Below, one piece after another: positions 5,443 through 6,652 of a DNA stretch of 6,652 bases. The notes under the pieces were generated by a model, which saw only the letters and a list, made by a program, of their open reading frames with translations, did no database searches and was not told the origin of the DNA. Where the stretch lies: the NCBI GenBank assembly GCA_964345395.1, contig CAYFRA010000078.1, forward strand, positions 1 to 6,652. Direction: 5' to 3'. Position 1 is the first letter of the stretch. Each line of letters begins with the position of its first letter. Both the position numbers and the translations under genes were made by a program. Source of the stretch: UPXZ01 sp964345395. Lineage in GTDB: Bacteria; Bacteroidota; Bacteroidia; Bacteroidales; Paludibacteraceae.

Positions 5443-6652
5443 ATGAATAAGAGCAAATGGACAATGCTGTTTGTAAGCAATTTTTTAGGCGTATTCAACG
5501 ATAACTTTCTGAAAAATGCGATTATATTTATTGCAATAACTTGGACCTTACCAAGTTGGCTTACACACTCACAACTGATTTCAATAGTGGCTTCAGGTTT
5601 GGTCATACCCTATTTGATATTTTCGCCAATGGGAGGCATATTGGCAGTTAGATATTCCAAAAAACGGGTATTTGTAGTGATGAAGTTGATAGAAATTCCG
5701 ATTATGCTTGTTGCCATCATTGCTTTTTATTTTCAATGGATATATCTCGCCTTCACCGCAATCTTTATTATGGGTATTCAAAGCAGCCTTTATTCTCCAT
5801 CCAAATATAGCCTCATTCGCGATATCGGGGGCAAAGAGGGGGTCTCATTTGGAAGTGGTGTGTTTGAAACAATGGCTTTTATAGGGATTTTATTGGGCAG
5901 TTTCTTTGCCTCGCTGCTATCTGATCACTACACACTTCTACTATTTTCGATGGTGGTTGTAGGCGTGGCTGTAATGGGTTTTTGGACAACTAAAAGAATT
6001 GAAGCAAATGAGCAAAGAGCTGAAAACGAAGAGAACAGCACTTACAACCCCATCTTATTTATCAAAAACAACTATCAAGTTGCAAAATCTTATCACCAAA
6101 TAAACGGTGCTGTTATCGGCTCGTCTTCCTTTTGGCTTTTGTCTAATATGCTACAGATGAATGTAATTATCCATTTGAAAAACATCTACAATTTTTCAAA
6201 CACAAAAATTGGAGTAGTGATGGCCTTAGCTGCTATTGGCATCGCAATTGGAACTGGTGTGACAGGCTATCTGTCGGGCTCAAAAGTTAGAAAAAACATC
6301 ATCATTCCTGCACTTATCATCATGAGTATTAGCTTGCTTGCCATGACAGTCACAATGCCATATCAGCTATTTGTTGCACTAATTATTCTGTTTGCCATTG
6401 TGGCAGGAGCGTTTCAAGTACCCAATATGGCACTTATACAGCATAAAGAATTGGGGCGAAAACGCGGTAGCATTGTAGCCTATCTCAATATGATCAACTT
6501 TATATTCATACTGATAGGCACAGCCCTATTTTCTATAATCACCGCAATCAGCAAAGATAATAGCCAAATGGTTTTTGTAGCGATGTCAATTCTTTGTGTA
6601 GTTGTTCTATTGTTTTTTATTTGGGAAAAAAAGAGAGATAATTTTATTAATG
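5443..6652 (+). CDS. MFS transporter, lysophospholipid transporter (LplT/Aas-like) family, 3'-truncated by window edge
   Basis: An open frame of 403 residues without a stop before the right edge. It begins with WTMLFVSNFLGVFNDNFLKN; the FNDN motif (18-21) in the first membrane helix is characteristic of LplT and of the transporter half of Aas-type fusions, which flip lysophospholipids across the inner membrane for re-acylation. Roughly twelve hydrophobic segments are visible, six on each side of a polar central loop (about 183-222, rich in E and N). The helix 2-3 loop, GGILAVRYSKKR at 64-75, has V69 where MFS proteins usually have aspartate. YSPSKYSLI at 117-125 corresponds to the G-P-x-K-Y region of LplT. 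The ATG at 5443 is bounded by an in-frame TAG at 5431-5433. The frame may end soon after the window or continue into a PlsC-type acyltransferase domain, as in many Bacteroidota relatives. Substrate is inferred from family. Confidence 0.88.
   Translation, partial: MNKSKWTMLFVSNFLGVFNDNFLKNAIIFIAITWTLPSWLTHSQLISIVASGLVIPYLIFSPMGGILAVRYSKKRVFVVMKLIEIPIMLVAIIAFYFQWIYLAFTAIFIMGIQSSLYSPSKYSLIRDIGGKEGVSFGSGVFETMAFIGILLGSFFASLLSDHYTLLLFSMVVVGVAVMGFWTTKRIEANEQRAENEENSTYNPILFIKNNYQVAKSYHQINGAVIGSSSFWLLSNMLQMNVIIHLKNIYNFSNTKIGVVMALAAIGIAIGTGVTGYLSGSKVRKNIIIPALIIMSISLLAMTVTMPYQLFVALIILFAIVAGAFQVPNMALIQHKELGRKRGSIVAYLNMINFIFILIGTALFSIITAISKDNSQMVFVAMSILCVVVLLFFIWEKKRDNFIN

Noticed and set aside
5394..5781. 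Minus-strand open frames of 62 and 70 codons at the start of the MFS gene
   Set aside because: They are antisense to a clear twelve-helix transporter and contain no family features.
1..6652. Search by eye for CRISPR arrays, tRNA/rRNA genes, insertion-sequence ends, toxin-antitoxin or phage-defence genes
   Set aside because: None found: no regularly spaced long repeats, cloverleaf-like elements, transposase motifs or defence domains are visible in the window.

Overview
The window reads as ordinary chromosomal DNA from a member of the Bacteroidota, most likely a Bacteroidales-type organism with a type IX secretion system. The reasons are the AT-rich composition, short A-rich leaders without obvious Shine-Dalgarno sequences, two TAnnTTTG-type promoter matches, a Bacteroidota-style subtilisin with a type IX-like C-terminal domain, and the style of the UbiE and LplT-like proteins. 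There is no rRNA, tRNA, CRISPR array, insertion sequence, phage gene or obvious transferred island. Six protein genes fill almost all of it, and the first and last run off the edges.

Left part, + strand. The 3' end of ubiE (menaquinone C-methyltransferase) occupies 1-725; its true start lies upstream of the window. A 149-bp AT-rich spacer (726-874) follows, holding short tandem repeats that can fold into a long imperfect hairpin. Next come a secreted or membrane PAP2-family phosphatase (875-1681) and, 29 bp later, an isoprenylcysteine-methyltransferase-fold membrane methyltransferase resembling LmtA-type lipid A phosphate methyltransferases (1711-2451). These two look co-transcribed and could act on the same phosphate-bearing envelope lipid.

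Middle part, - strand. A subtilisin-like serine protease (5304 to 3688) is followed after one codon, in the same reading frame, by xseA, the exonuclease VII large subunit (3684 to 2458). They form a tight two-gene unit. xseA ends 6 bp from the convergent methyltransferase gene, so the small-subunit gene xseB, often found next to xseA, is not adjacent here.

Right part, + strand. A 138-bp divergent intergenic region (5305-5442) carries one candidate promoter for each direction, three copies of TTTGATT and an inverted repeat. It separates the protease from an LplT/Aas-like MFS transporter (5443 to beyond 6652), which may continue into an acyltransferase domain outside the window.

Three of the six genes (PAP2, LmtA-like methyltransferase, LplT-like transporter) probably deal with envelope lipids. 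I see no clear evidence of a wholly new system. The best lead is the PAP2/methyltransferase pair as a possible lipid A phosphate-modification module; the repeat architectures of the two intergenic regions come next.
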